The position numbers were made by a program, and so were the translations under genes. DNA of 64,000 nucleotides from Actinomyces sp. B33 (GTDB taxonomy: Bacteria; Actinomycetota; Actinomycetes; Actinomycetales; Actinomycetaceae), in contig NZ_JAMRYR010000001.1 of assembly GCF_028437565.1 (NCBI RefSeq), forward strand, positions 372,001 to 436,000, written 5' to 3'. The notes below the pieces were generated by a model that saw nothing but the letters and a program-made list of their open reading frames with translations, searched no databases and was not told the origin of the DNA. Shown in pieces: positions 16,408 to 24,391 of the stretch; position 1 is the stretch's first letter, and each line of letters begins with the position of its first letter.

Positions 16408-16853
16408 GTGGGGGCCTTTCGTTCAGGGCGTGGTGAGACCTCGAAAGGCTAGTGCTCGGGCGGTCGCGGGGGCCACTTCGCCCGTCCCGCCAGGCCGGGC
16501 GTGAGATCGGGCCCATCCGCGATTCGGACGCGGTGGCGGTCCCGCTGTTCGGCGCCCTCGGCCCCCGCCCCCACCGACAAGGCCGTCTTGCCCTGGCCCT
16601 CCCACGCCCTCGGCTGCCACGGACCTCGCCCCCGTCGAACGTCCGTCTTCGCCCAACTCTCCCGCGCCCTCGGAGCCCGCGCTGCGGACCCGGTCGGCCT
16701 CTTCCGAGACCGCATCCCCCTCGCGCCCCGAGTCCCGCGAGTTCGCCACCCGCTCCTCGGCGGCCTCGCTGCGTTCGCCGCGCGCCCCCGGCCCCGTCGC
16801 GGATCGCGGCGCCCGAGGTCGGGGCTGCTTCCAGCGGATCGTGGCGCCCGAGG
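16408..16853. other. Intergenic region with a partial tandem duplication
   Basis: No gene recognised. At 16808-16880 two units begin GGCGCCCGAGGTC and end CCAGCGGATCG (35 and ~38 bp). The second unit includes the last codons and stop of the TRIC-type channel gene, so the gene end has been partly duplicated downstream of itself. The remaining sequence is Pro/Ser/Arg-rich in every frame. Confidence 0.55.
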
Positions 16854-17570
16854 TCAGCGGGGCCCCTCCCAGCGGATCGACCGTTCGGACAGGAGACGGC
16901 GCACCTGGGTCGACGTCAAGGTGAGCGTCCAGTCCCCCGTCTGCGGGAGCTGCCAGCGCCTCCAGTGGGCGAGCACCGTGAACGCCGAGCCGACGATCGT
17001 AGCGACGAGCATCCCGACGGTCGACAGGCCCCGCTCGCAGAAGATCACCATGATCGACGCCGACACCAGGGCCGGGGTCGCGTAGAGGTTGTTCCCGCCG
17101 AACACCTGCGGGACGTTGCCCGCCGAGATGTCGCGGATCATGCCGCCGCCGACCGCCGTGATGATGCCGAGCATGATCGCGGGGATCCAGGAGAACCCCG
17201 CGTCGAGGGTCTTGAGCGCCCCGGTCGCCGCCCAGCATCCGAGGACCGTGCCGTCAGCGATAATCAGGGCGATGCGCCACGGGCGCGACTGGAGCTTCCA
17301 CAGCATCGCGATCCCGGCCCCGACGAGCGCCGTCCCCAGGTAGTAGGGGTCGGTCAGGGCGACGGGGGGCCCGGACTGGAGGAGCACGTCGCGCAGCATC
17401 CCGCCGGCAAGGGCCGACATGATCGCCAGGACGGCGAAGCCCACCGCGTCGAAGTTCTTCGTGCGCGCCAGACGCCCGCCGAGGACCCCGTTGAGGAGGA
17501 CCCCGAGCAGGTCGATGGCGCGGAAGAGATCCGGGAGGGTCTCGTTGAGGGCGTCGAGCACGTCGACCAT
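16854..17570 (-). CDS. TRIC-type cation channel family protein (UPF0126/YadS)
   Basis: A 238-residue membrane protein with seven hydrophobic segments and the twice-repeated family unit: GGMLRDVLL in repeat 1 and GGGMIRDI in repeat 2, each followed by P-x-x-l/f. Prokaryotic TRIC proteins are homotrimeric potassium/monovalent cation channels. ATG 17570 (MVDVLDALNETLPDLF) was chosen because the family begins here; the frame is open ~98 codons further upstream through low-complexity Arg/Pro sequence. No clear ribosome site is seen. Confidence 0.88.
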   Translation of the reverse strand: MVDVLDALNETLPDLFRAIDLLGVLLNGVLGGRLARTKNFDAVGFAVLAIMSALAGGMLRDVLLQSGPPVALTDPYYLGTALVGAGIAMLWKLQSRPWRIALIIADGTVLGCWAATGALKTLDAGFSWIPAIMLGIITAVGGGMIRDISAGNVPQVFGGNNLYATPALVSASIMVIFCERGLSTVGMLVATIVGSAFTVLAHWRRWQLPQTGDWTLTLTSTQVRRLLSERSIRWEGPR

Positions 17571-17853
17571 TGTCGCGTGCCGACGGGCCCAAGGGAAATG
17601 CCCTCGTGGGGAGGACCCGCTGCCTGCCCGTTCGTCCCGGGGCTCCCGACCCGGATCCTCCCGCCCTCGTCGACGTCCGATGCGGCCCCGACGGCTCGCG
17701 GCGGCCTCGGTGGTCCCGCTGGTTCCGGCGACTGCGGGGCCGGGCGATTCGGCCCCGCCCGCGCCGGCGCCCCGCCCCCGACGGTCGTCCGACGCGCGCA
17801 CGGCGAGAAGACGGGCAGACGCGAAGGCGAGGCCCGAGGCGCGGGGCCCCGGA

Positions 17854-19035
17854 TCAGCCGACAACCACCCCGAAGAGGTGCCCGAGGAGGGAGGTGACGG
17901 CGGCCGCGCCGTAGCCGATGAGGAGCTGGCGGATCGCCCGCGGCATCGGCGCCTGCCCCGACAGGACCCCGACGACGCCGCCGGTCCCCAGCAGCGCGAG
18001 GCCCACGAGCCCCGCGGCGACGAGGACCGCCGTCATGCCCGTCAATCCGACGAGGTAGGGCGCGAGCGGCAGGAGCGCGCCGAGCGCGAAGAAGCAGAAG
18101 GAGGACGCCGCCGCCCGCATCGGGGTCCCGATCTGCTCGTCGGCCCCGCGCGCGCAGGCCGCGCCCTCCCCCAGGGCGGCCCGCACGGCGATGACCCCGG
18201 AGTCGGTGCGCGCCGGCGTCGCGACCTGCTGGAAGACCCGGGCGGCGTGGGCGTCGGCTTCTTCGGGGGTCTCGCCGCGGGCCCGGAAGACGAGGGCGAG
18301 CTCGTTCGCGTCGACGTCGAGGGAGGGGACGGCCTGGTGGGCCTCGGGGTCGGGGATCGAGGCGTCGAGGAGCTCCCGCTGGCTCGTCACCGACACCCAC
18401 TCCCCGGCGGCCATGGACAGGGCGCCGGCGAGGAGCCCGGCGAGGCCGGAGGCGAGGACGTACTGGGCGCCCATGCCGGTGGCGGCGACTCCGAGGATCA
18501 GCGCGAGGTTGGAGACGAGCCCGTCGTTGGCGCCGAAGACGGCGGCCCGGAAGGTGCCGGCGAGGGTCTCGCGCGAGCGGGCGGTCAGGCCCCTGACGAC
18601 TTCGCCGTGGATGTGCTCGTCGGCGGCCATCTGCGCGGTGGCGTCGTCATCGGCGTCGTAGGCGGTGTGCTGCTCGGATCGTTGGGCCATCGCGAGGATG
18701 AAGATCGTGCCGAACATTTGGGCGAGCCACGCGCTGAGGCGGGCGGACAGGCGGGGCCGGGGCGCGGGCAGGGCGCGGTCGCCGAGCAGGGCGAGCCAGT
18801 ACTCCTCGTGGCGGCGCTCGGCCTCGGCGAGGCGCAGGAGCACGTCGCGCTCCTCGCCGGTGCGGCGCTCGGCGAGGGAGCGGTAGGTCCTCGCCTCCAT
18901 GCGCTCCTCGGCGAGGTGGCGGCGCCAGCGGCGGATCTGGGCCCGGCTCGGCTCGGGGCGCGCGGCCGTCGGCGCGGGGTCGTCGGCCCGCGGCGACGAG
19001 GGCGTCGGGGACCCCACGGCCTGCGGCGGGGTCAT
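17854..19035 (-). CDS. VIT1/CCC1-type iron/manganese transporter with N-terminal ferritin-like domain
   Basis: A 393-residue protein. Residues ~30-150 are a helical, acidic erythrin-like domain with Glu/His pairs (EERMEARTYRSLAERR and AERRHEEYW) that can bind metal. Residues ~160-393 are the VIT1/CCC1 transporter, with AAVFGANDGLVSNLALILGV and AAGEWVSVTSQRELL. These fused proteins export or sequester Fe(II)/Mn(II). Its ATG overlaps the stop of the upstream small gene (ATGA), so the two are co-translated. Confidence 0.9.
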   Translation of the reverse strand: MTPPQAVGSPTPSSPRADDPAPTAARPEPSRAQIRRWRRHLAEERMEARTYRSLAERRTGEERDVLLRLAEAERRHEEYWLALLGDRALPAPRPRLSARLSAWLAQMFGTIFILAMAQRSEQHTAYDADDDATAQMAADEHIHGEVVRGLTARSRETLAGTFRAAVFGANDGLVSNLALILGVAATGMGAQYVLASGLAGLLAGALSMAAGEWVSVTSQRELLDASIPDPEAHQAVPSLDVDANELALVFRARGETPEEADAHAARVFQQVATPARTDSGVIAVRAALGEGAACARGADEQIGTPMRAAASSFCFFALGALLPLAPYLVGLTGMTAVLVAAGLVGLALLGTGGVVGVLSGQAPMPRAIRQLLIGYGAAAVTSLLGHLFGVVVG

Positions 19036-19376
19036 CGACGGGGCGAGGCCGATGCGGGGGGCTCGTCGCCGACGGGGCGGGCGACGGGGGCGTCCTCGTC
19101 GACGGAGACGACGCGGGTCCGGACCTCGGGGTTCGGGGGGGCTCCGAAGAGGCGCTCCTTGACGGCGTCGGCGACCTTGTCGGTGACCTTCTCCCCCTGG
19201 ATGCGGACGATATCGGAGACCTTCTCCCCGGCGCGGTCGAGGGGTTGGGACACGAGGGGGGCGCGGCGCACGCGGGAGGCGGCCGAGCGGATCCTGTCGT
19301 ACTGCTCGCGGCCGGCGCGCGTGCCGAGGACGTATCCCGCGGCGAGCCCCAGTGCGATCCCGAACTTCGTGCCCAT
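19032..19376 (-). CDS. YtxH-like small membrane protein
   Basis: 114 residues. It begins with one membrane segment in the actinobacterial YtxH-like motif (FGIALGLAAGYVLGTRAGREQY), followed by an amphipathic, charged helix region (VSDIVRIQGEKVTDKVADAVK) and a disordered Pro/Asp tail. Function unknown; such proteins are often stress-associated and envelope-anchored. Coupled by a 4-base overlap to the VIT/CCC1 transporter. Confidence 0.72.
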   Translation of the reverse strand: MGTKFGIALGLAAGYVLGTRAGREQYDRIRSAASRVRRAPLVSQPLDRAGEKVSDIVRIQGEKVTDKVADAVKERLFGAPPNPEVRTRVVSVDEDAPVARPVGDEPPASASPRR

Positions 19377-19824
19377 GTCGGCCCCTCTCGTCGTGCGGGC
19401 CGTCGGCCCGTCGTTGGGCCCTCAGCCTACCCGGGGCCGCCGATCCGTCCTAGTGCCCGGCGGGCGCCCGGGGTCCGGCCGGATCGGTCCGACCCGGGGG
19501 CGTTCCGTGGTGTCGCAAGGCCAGACGGTCCCGGGTGAATCGGATCGGTCCGACCCGGGGCCTTTCGCGGGCTCGCGCGCGACTCTCGCCTCGTCGGCGC
19601 GCACGGCGGGGCCTCGGCCGCTGGGCGATCCGATCGCTGTGCCCGCGCCTCGTCGGCGCCGTCGGGACCTTTCCCCCTCGGCTGTCGCCGCCCGCCCAGC
19701 CTCACCGCCGCGGCGTCACGGCCCAGCCCGGTCCGGCCTGACCGCCGGCACGCGGGATTTCACACATGCGCGACCGGCGGACGGGGTCTCGCGCTCGGCC
19801 GTCGCGGCGGGTTAGGTTGGCACG
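19377..19824. other. Divergent intergenic region with a 20-bp direct repeat
   Basis: No gene recognised. The 20-mer CGGATCGGTCCGACCCGGGG occurs at 19480-19499 and again at 19541-19560. Its left half, CGGATCGGTCCG, is an imperfect dyad. The region separates the YtxH-like gene (minus) from the hydrolase (plus), so the repeats could be regulator sites. Confidence 0.5.
19813..19818 (+). promoter_or_regulatory. Candidate -10 hexamer of a leaderless hydrolase mRNA
   Basis: TAGGTT ends 6 bases before GTG 19825, with no Shine-Dalgarno between. The spacing fits a transcript starting at the G of the start codon. Confidence 0.45.
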
Positions 19825-20613
19825 GTGAGCGAGATCCTGATCGACACGCCCCGCGGCGTCTGCCTGGCGGGGACGTTCATCGACCCCGTCGACACGGGCG
19901 ATGCGGCGGTGGTCTTCTCCCACCCGTTCCTGTCGGACCGCCACTCGTCGGGGCATTTCGACCGCCTCGCGCGCGCCTACCGGGCGGCGGGCTACGCGAC
20001 CCTCGCCTTCGACTACTCCGGGCACGGGGCCTCCGGCGACGAGATCATCACGCTCGACGCGCTGATCGAGGACCTGCGGGCGGCCTCCGGGTGGTTGGCG
20101 GATCGGGGCCTGCCGCGCCAGGTCCTCCACGCGCACTCCTTCGGCGCGACGGTCGCCCTCGCGGCCAGGCCGATGCAGGCGCAGGCCCTCGTCTTGTCGT
20201 CGCCGGCGATCGGGCCGGTGTCCTACGACTGGACGGAGATCTTCTCCGACATCCAGCTGTCCGATCTCGAGCGGTACGGGGCGACGACGATCCCGGATGA
20301 TTCGCCGTCGGTGCGCCGCCAGTTCACGATCTCCAAGCAGACCCTCATCGATCTGTCGATGAACGAGGCCGATCGCCTCCTCGACGGGCTGGAGGCGCCG
20401 ACGCTCATCGTCCACGACGGGGCGGACGCCGAGAGCGGGCTCTTGGAGATGACGCAGGAGGCTTTCGCCCTGCTGCCCAACGGGTCGCGGGTCGAGGTGG
20501 TCGCCGACGCGGTTTTCGGGCTCGGCGAGGGCGTGGAGCGGCTCGACGCGCACGCCGTCGCGTGGGCGCTCCAGTGGGTGCCGATCGCCCGGGAGACCCA
20601 GTCGATGCGCTGA
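19825..20613 (+). CDS. Alpha/beta hydrolase family protein
   Basis: A 262-residue alpha/beta-fold protein. The oxyanion-side motif is FSHPFLSDRHSSGHFDRLARA, the strand-4/helix motif FDYSGHGAS, and the nucleophile elbow HAHSFGA with Ser105. An acidic residue is available in TLIVHDGADAESG. Where relatives have the catalytic His (pattern A-D-H-x-F) this protein reads VVADAVFGLGEG, with Ala229 at that place. Either another His is used or the enzyme is altered. Substrate unknown. GTG 19825 is supported by the leaderless-type hexamer and by the fold starting directly. Confidence 0.82.
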   Translation: MSEILIDTPRGVCLAGTFIDPVDTGDAAVVFSHPFLSDRHSSGHFDRLARAYRAAGYATLAFDYSGHGASGDEIITLDALIEDLRAASGWLADRGLPRQVLHAHSFGATVALAARPMQAQALVLSSPAIGPVSYDWTEIFSDIQLSDLERYGATTIPDDSPSVRRQFTISKQTLIDLSMNEADRLLDGLEAPTLIVHDGADAESGLLEMTQEAFALLPNGSRVEVVADAVFGLGEGVERLDAHAVAWALQWVPIARETQSMR

Positions 20614-20777
20614 CCGGCGTCGCCGCCGCTCGTCCGGCCTGCGCGCGTGCGCGCGGGCCTCGCGAACGGACGACCCCCTTCCCACCAGGGGCGGTGACCC
20701 CGGCGACGATCATGCGCTGGTCGACGGCGGATGAACGCCCACCTCCGGCCGGGGCGGCGGACGGGGACGCCAGCGTT

Positions 20778-21863
20778 TCAGCGGGCGAGCCCGTCGAGGA
20801 ACCCCCCGACCAGGTCCGCGAGCGCGGGATCGTCCCTCCACCGGCGCGTCCCGAAGGTCCTGGTCGACGCGGTGGCGACCGCCGACGCGAAGGCGATGAC
20901 CGGCGTCGGATCTGCCGGGGTCGGCGCCCCGGCCTCGTGCATCCTCCCGAGCGCCCAGGTCAGGGCCCCGTGGAGGACGTCCCCGGCGCCCAGGGTCGAT
21001 GCCGAATCGACGGCCTCGACCGGGACCTCGCCGTCGGCGCCGTCCCACCACCAGTGGATGGGCAGGGCGCCCCGGGTGCGGATCGTCCGGGTGATGCCGA
21101 AGCCCCGGAGGAAGTCGGCGATGTCGGAGCCGATGGGCTCGGCGAGCAGGGGCGGGCAGAAGTCGGCGGAGACGATGGCGACGTCGACGAGGGGCAGGAG
21201 CGGGGTGAACCAGTCCTTCCACGAGCCGCCGTCGAGGACGCGCAGGTGGTCCGGTTTGGCGTCGACGAGGGCGAAGGGGTCGGGTTCGGCCAGTCCGGCG
21301 GGGTTCTCGCGGGGGGCGACGCCGACGAGGAGGGCCGCTCGGGCCAGCTCGGGGTTGTGCCCGTCGACGAGGACGACGTCGGGGGCGCCGGTGGTGGGGA
21401 GGGCCCGGTCGAGGAGGCGGGCCCCGAGGTCGGGGTCGAGGGGGGTGCGGGAGTTGGTCGAGGCGACCATGCGCCCGTCGGGGTGCTCGATGATCGAGGA
21501 GATCGCGGGTCCGACGGCGGAGGAGTCGGCGGATGCGGCGTCGAGGATGGTGACGCCCGCGGCGGCGAGGTCGGCGGTGATGAGGTCGGCGGCGGGGCCG
21601 GTGCCGATGGCGGTGAGGAGGGTGGCGGACGAGGCGGGGGCCTCGTCGTGATCCGCGTCCTCGGGCCGGGGGGCGGGGGCGGGTCGCGGGCGGAGGGTCC
21701 GGGCGAGGCGCTCGAGGGCTTCGACGGTGACGGCGGCGTTGGTCGCGGGGCCGCCGGCGGACAGGGCATGGTCGACGGATGTCGTCTTCGTCTCAGGGTC
21801 GGGGCGGTGGTCGAGGGTGTGGAGGACGTCGAGGGTCGTCAGTCCGGCGATGAGGGCGTGCAT
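20778..21863 (-). CDS. PfkB-family carbohydrate/nucleoside kinase
   Basis: A 361-residue ribokinase-fold protein. The N-terminal substrate loop has SAGGPATNAAVTVEAL, and the C-terminal anion-hole motif SASTLGAGDVLHGALTWAL contains the catalytic Asp of GAGD. A poorly conserved Pro-rich stretch (about residues 58-75) is inserted in the lid region. It phosphorylates a sugar or nucleoside hydroxyl with ATP; the substrate cannot be told. ATG 21863 is preceded, 6 bases away, by GATAAT on the same strand, a leaderless-type arrangement. No transporter is adjacent. Confidence 0.85.
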   Translation of the reverse strand: MHALIAGLTTLDVLHTLDHRPDPETKTTSVDHALSAGGPATNAAVTVEALERLARTLRPRPAPAPRPEDADHDEAPASSATLLTAIGTGPAADLITADLAAAGVTILDAASADSSAVGPAISSIIEHPDGRMVASTNSRTPLDPDLGARLLDRALPTTGAPDVVLVDGHNPELARAALLVGVAPRENPAGLAEPDPFALVDAKPDHLRVLDGGSWKDWFTPLLPLVDVAIVSADFCPPLLAEPIGSDIADFLRGFGITRTIRTRGALPIHWWWDGADGEVPVEAVDSASTLGAGDVLHGALTWALGRMHEAGAPTPADPTPVIAFASAVATASTRTFGTRRWRDDPALADLVGGFLDGLAR

Positions 21864-22197
21864 GCGGCCATTATCCGATGGGCGGGGCTTGACGAGGGCG
21901 GTTCCCCTCCGGCCCGATCGCGGCGGCGATGATCTCGGCGCGAAGCGCGTCCTCGGCGTCGCCGCGGTCGGGGTCTCGGGCTCGTCGCGTCCTGCCCCGC
22001 GGGCGGAGCGCCGACCATCCCGTTCTCACCCGCGGCGACCCCTGATACCCCACCAGCGGCCACGCCCGAGCCCGTCGTCGGGATCGGCCTTCACGCATTC
22101 AACCGACTCGCACCGGGTTGACGATCACCGTGGCAGGGGCGGGGGCGTCTTCCCCCTCTCGCCTCACGCGGCCACCGCTCACGCGAGGAAAGCTGGA
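21864..22197. other. Junction region between chromosomal backbone and the BREX island
   Basis: No gene recognised. It contains GATAAT at 21870-21875 (minus-strand -10 of the PfkB gene), and CTCACGCG occurs twice near 22165-22185. Composition changes from very high GC here to visibly lower GC in brxL, so the left island border is near 22.1-22.2 kb. Confidence 0.5.
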
Positions 22198-24384
22198 CTA
22201 TTGAACGACCTTCACGTAGTGAACTGTGAAGTTCGAGCCCACGAGACGGAAGACCTGGCGACTTCGCGCGAAGTCGAACGGGTTCTCACTGGGCTTCTGC
22301 CAGATATCGAGGCCCTTGCCAAGATCGATCCTCCACCCCTTATCTGTCTCGATCCGACGGTCGTGGATCGTGTCGTCGAATCTAACGTGCAAACGCACGC
22401 CGACGGCATCGGAAGCCTCCTTGATGTTCTTCAGCATGATGAGCTGCGTCTGTTTGAACTCCGCTTTTTTCTCTTCGGCGGTCACAAGTTCGACGTCGAT
22501 CTCATCGGCGTCCTCCTTGGTGGACGCGAGCAGGCTCAAAAGATCCGCGAGATTGCGCCCCTGGTGAGGCATGCGGATGTACGGGTCCGTGATCCTGATT
22601 CGTTCGGCCCCCTGCAAGTACGGCAGGAGGACATTCTCGTACGAGACGCCCTTCTGACCGGCGAAGAAGTCTCTGGGGCCTTCGAAGAGAGACGGCTGAC
22701 GAGCAGGCGTCGAGTTTGTCGACGCGACCGGATCCGCCGCCACCCCGGGAAGTGGAGTCCTCACGGGTACCACCCCTTCCGAAGAAGCCCCCATGATCTC
22801 TTCTCTCGCGGCCTCTTCGCCCGCGACAAGCGACCAATCGCGAAGGTAAAGATGCGGGTACTGGTTCTCCTCAAGCGAGGTCACGTTGTGCCATGCACCC
22901 GCAGCATCCGAGTAGCGGAACCGGACGGGAGCATCGCGCATCGTGGCATCAATCCTGAGGATCGAGTCCTTGACCCGCTTGCGCCCCTCGATCGCGTACT
23001 CGATCAGAACGCGCATCTCCTCTTCAGTCGCTTCTCCAGTCGGATGGATGAGCTTCATGAGTCCGGAGAAGGTCTTCCGAATAGCGTCCTGGTCTCGTGT
23101 AGAGAGCGAAGAGTCAAGGGTGAAGTACTCCTTGTATTTGTCGGAGAAGTCCTCGGAGCGCTTCGCCCGCAGAATCTCAGCGAGGTAGTCGACGACGAAC
23201 CCGTATCCCGTTGAGAACATCTCGGACCTGATGGGGGCAACTTCCCAGCCGGGGATGTAGTGGTGGATTCGGTCGAGCCAGGCTGGATCCCGGTAAGCAT
23301 CGGGGAGTTCATCGAAGAGGTCGGAGTTCTTCAGCATGTACGGAACAGTGTGCGTCGTGTTGCCGATGAAGGCCATGGAGGCTTCTGCCCCGTAGATGCT
23401 CGTGCCTCGCGAGAAGGACTTATTCGCGAGGTAGTTCTTCATGACGTTCACGAGGTTCTGGTCGGTTCGCCTGTTGGCAGCGAATTCATCGAATGCCACG
23501 CAGTCCCAGTAGCCGACGAGGCCGATCCGGCCGGAGGCGTTGTTCACGAAGAGCTTCGCGACGGTGACTTCTCCTCCGGAGATAAGGATTCCGTTCGGGG
23601 AGAATTCGCTGAAGGTGTGCGACTTGCCAGTGCCCTTCGGGCCGAGTTCGACGAGGTTGAAATTGCGCTCGACGAAGGGGACGAGCCGTGTGAGGGCGAT
23701 GAGCTTGCCGCGTTCGGTGAACTGCTCGGGATTGAGACCGATCGACTGCATGAGCAGGTCGGTCCACTCCTTCGTTGTGAAGGCTCCTCGGGCCTCGTAG
23801 TACTGGTCGATGTCGACGCCGGCGACTTGGATCGGCTTGAGCGAAGCCAAAATCCATGGAACGACCTTCTGGTCGTCGGAGTGGAAGTACTCAATGTCGC
23901 AGATACACCAGATGCCGCCGACGAGGAGCTTCGGATTCTTCTTCACGGTGGCGTCGTCGATGATGACGCCCTTAATCTGAAGGTTCTCGAACTCGGCCTC
24001 GTGGACATCGTTCTTCTCATTGAGGGTAACGGTGACCTTGTCGATGACGCGATGGTGCCCCTTCCGGCGGATCTCGGATTTGGCGAGCATGTGCTCATTG
24101 CGATTGACGTAGTGGGTCGCGAGGATCTTGCGAACACTGTCGATTCCCGCCTGAATCGTCGCTTCATCGTCGGAGGTGGCGTACTGCCCAAGGAGGTACT
24201 CGAGGACGTAGGAGGGGACGACTGCATTCCCACGCACGGCTTTCACGAGGTCCTTGCGGACGACGGATCCAGCGAAGTGATCGTTGATCTTCCGGTCGAG
24301 TTCGGACTTCACGGGTTCGCCGTCCATCGCTCCAGTCTGGACGAACGGATCAATCGTTCCGAGGGCGTCTTCGAGGTTGGTCAT
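22198..24384 (-). CDS. brxL: BREX protein BrxL (Lon-like ATPase/protease-related)
   Basis: A 728-residue BrxL of type 1 BREX. It has a conserved N-terminal domain, then an AAA+ core with Walker A LGPKGTGKSHTFSEF near 247, followed by GILISGGEVTVAKLFV and the diagnostic stretch DRIHHYIPGWEVAP. About 20 residues of less conserved linker precede a C-terminal Lon-like domain. BrxL forms ring-shaped hexamers that bind DNA and is needed for phage exclusion in several type 1 systems. It is last in the operon, 7 bases after the pglZ stop. Confidence 0.95.
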   Translation of the reverse strand: MTNLEDALGTIDPFVQTGAMDGEPVKSELDRKINDHFAGSVVRKDLVKAVRGNAVVPSYVLEYLLGQYATSDDEATIQAGIDSVRKILATHYVNRNEHMLAKSEIRRKGHHRVIDKVTVTLNEKNDVHEAEFENLQIKGVIIDDATVKKNPKLLVGGIWCICDIEYFHSDDQKVVPWILASLKPIQVAGVDIDQYYEARGAFTTKEWTDLLMQSIGLNPEQFTERGKLIALTRLVPFVERNFNLVELGPKGTGKSHTFSEFSPNGILISGGEVTVAKLFVNNASGRIGLVGYWDCVAFDEFAANRRTDQNLVNVMKNYLANKSFSRGTSIYGAEASMAFIGNTTHTVPYMLKNSDLFDELPDAYRDPAWLDRIHHYIPGWEVAPIRSEMFSTGYGFVVDYLAEILRAKRSEDFSDKYKEYFTLDSSLSTRDQDAIRKTFSGLMKLIHPTGEATEEEMRVLIEYAIEGRKRVKDSILRIDATMRDAPVRFRYSDAAGAWHNVTSLEENQYPHLYLRDWSLVAGEEAAREEIMGASSEGVVPVRTPLPGVAADPVASTNSTPARQPSLFEGPRDFFAGQKGVSYENVLLPYLQGAERIRITDPYIRMPHQGRNLADLLSLLASTKEDADEIDVELVTAEEKKAEFKQTQLIMLKNIKEASDAVGVRLHVRFDDTIHDRRIETDKGWRIDLGKGLDIWQKPSENPFDFARSRQVFRLVGSNFTVHYVKVVQ

Positions 24385-24391
24385 GTCTCTC

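Noticed and set aside
22140-22197. Terminator after brxL from the CTCACGCG repeats
   Set aside because: The two CTCACGCG copies are direct, not inverted, so they do not form a stem.
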